NCBI GenBank assembly: GCA_902461985.1
Contig: CABQAB010000150.1
Span: forward strand, 1 to 5,393
Direction: 5' to 3'
Length of the DNA stretch: 5,393 nucleotides
From: an uncultured Bacteroidales bacterium
GTDB lineage: Bacteria > Bacteroidota > Bacteroidia > Bacteroidales > UBA932
Below the pieces are notes generated by a model. The model had not been told where the DNA came from. It was given only the letters and a program-made list of their open reading frames with translations, and ran no database searches. This document shows, piece by piece, positions 5,157-5,393 of this stretch (position 1 is the stretch's first letter; every line of letters begins with the position of its first letter). Position numbers and translations under genes: made by a program.

Positions 5157-5221
5157 CGAACCTTTCGGTCAAGCCGAATCCAATGGAGCTTGCTCCGATT
5201 GGTGAGGCGAGAGAAAGTGGC
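5157..5221 (+). repeat. REP-like palindromic element, copy A
   Basis: A 65-nt unit with 5' flank CGAACCTTTCGG..AAGCCGA and 3' flank GAGGCGAGAGAAAGTGGC. The core is a 23-nt hairpin: CCAATGGAGC (5180-5189) and GCTCC-g-ATTGG (5192-5202). The 5' flank can also form TTCGG/CCGAA (5164-5178). I recall similar GCCGAG...GAGAAAAGTGGC intergenic repeats in Bacteroidales/Prevotella genomes. Its position 35 nt after the PPTase stop suggests an mRNA 3'-end role or a dispersed element. Confidence 0.7.
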
Positions 5222-5231
5222 GTATGAAATA

Positions 5232-5299
5232 CGAACCTTTTCGATAAGCCGAGAGCAGAGGGAAACGCAGTTTCACTATGCCGAGGCGAGAAAAGTGGC
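5232..5299 (+). repeat. REP-like palindromic element, copy B
   Basis: A 68-nt unit, 75 nt downstream of copy A. The 5' flank matches copy A at 17 of 21 positions, and the 3' flank GAGGCGAGAAAAGTGGC differs only by a one-base indel. The core is unrelated in sequence but again a hairpin: GCAGAGGGAAAC (5255-5266) with GTTTCACTATGC (5270-5281), 10 of 12 positions paired. A truncated third start, GAACCTT, follows at 5311-5317. Confidence 0.7.
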
Positions 5300-5317
5300 A
5301 ATGATAAATTGAACCTT

Positions 5318-5393
5318 AATTAATCTAATTTAAGCACCGCCATGAACGCTGACTGAGGCACTTCCACGGTGCCTATCTAAAGGGGCGATGTAA
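5318..5393 (+). other. Right-edge intergenic sequence with one hairpin
   Basis: AT-rich at first, then a stem AGGCAC (5356-5361) / GTGCCT (5369-5374) with a 7-nt loop and no U-tract. A competing pair is GCACC (5334-5338) with GGTGC (5368-5372). The ATG at 5342 stops after four codons. I see no gene; this may be the leader of a gene to the right. Confidence 0.3.

Noticed and set aside
4579..5301. Minus-strand open frames across the PPTase gene and the repeats
   Set aside because: Low-complexity translations antisense to a gene with clear motifs, or running through palindromic repeats.
5157..5317. CRISPR array from regularly spaced repeats
   Set aside because: Only two full units, imperfect long flanks, and cores that are palindromes rather than spacers.
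5331..5393. Start of a riboswitch (for example TPP, from AAAGGGGCG near the edge)
   Set aside because: Only a few bases are visible and no conserved core can be confirmed.

Overview
The window looks like a chromosomal segment from a gut-type member of the Bacteroidales (phylum Bacteroidota). Three things point there. The malate dehydrogenase closely resembles the Bacteroides/Prevotella type as I remember it. Promoters have the form TAnnTTTG with an upstream TTG-like element. Housekeeping genes have A-rich leaders without a Shine-Dalgarno sequence. I cannot name genus or species from this window.

Layout, left to right. (1) Positions 3-518 (+) hold the C-terminal part of an Rpn/PDDEXK-type nuclease ('putative transposase') gene cut by the left edge, followed by an out-of-frame relic of a second C-terminal tail (523-579) and an intrinsic terminator (620-653). 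(2) Positions 686-1721 hold a compact, self-contained three-gene operon (+). It has its own Bacteroidota-type promoter, a small DUF3791-type protein, a DUF3990 protein (a family I place in the ADP-ribosyltransferase-like clan), a third small protein, and a terminator almost identical to the one before the operon. The genes are separated by 1 nt and by an ATGA overlap. The block is AT-rich compared with its neighbours, and genes 2 and 3 have strong Shine-Dalgarno sequences, which is atypical for this phylum. This is the most likely candidate for a poorly described system: an imported ART-like toxin-antitoxin or defence-type module. (3) Positions 1757-3070 (-) encode a GltD/NfnB-type flavoprotein oxidoreductase, and 3211-4197 (-) encode malate dehydrogenase. 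They share a strand but an intrinsic terminator lies between them. (4) Positions 4198-4485 are a divergent control region: overlapping back-to-back promoters and a ~200-nt structured leader or small RNA. (5) Positions 4486-5121 (+) encode an Sfp-type 4'-phosphopantetheinyl transferase. (6) Positions 5157-5317 hold two tandem REP-like palindromic elements with conserved flanks and unrelated hairpin cores, then a truncated third start. The last ~75 bases hold one hairpin and no identifiable gene.

Functionally, mdh (malate/oxaloacetate with NAD), the GltD-like reductase (NAD(P)H electron input) and the PPTase (activation of carrier proteins) are core metabolism. The DUF3791-DUF3990 block and the Rpn fragment are accessory genes sitting beside them.
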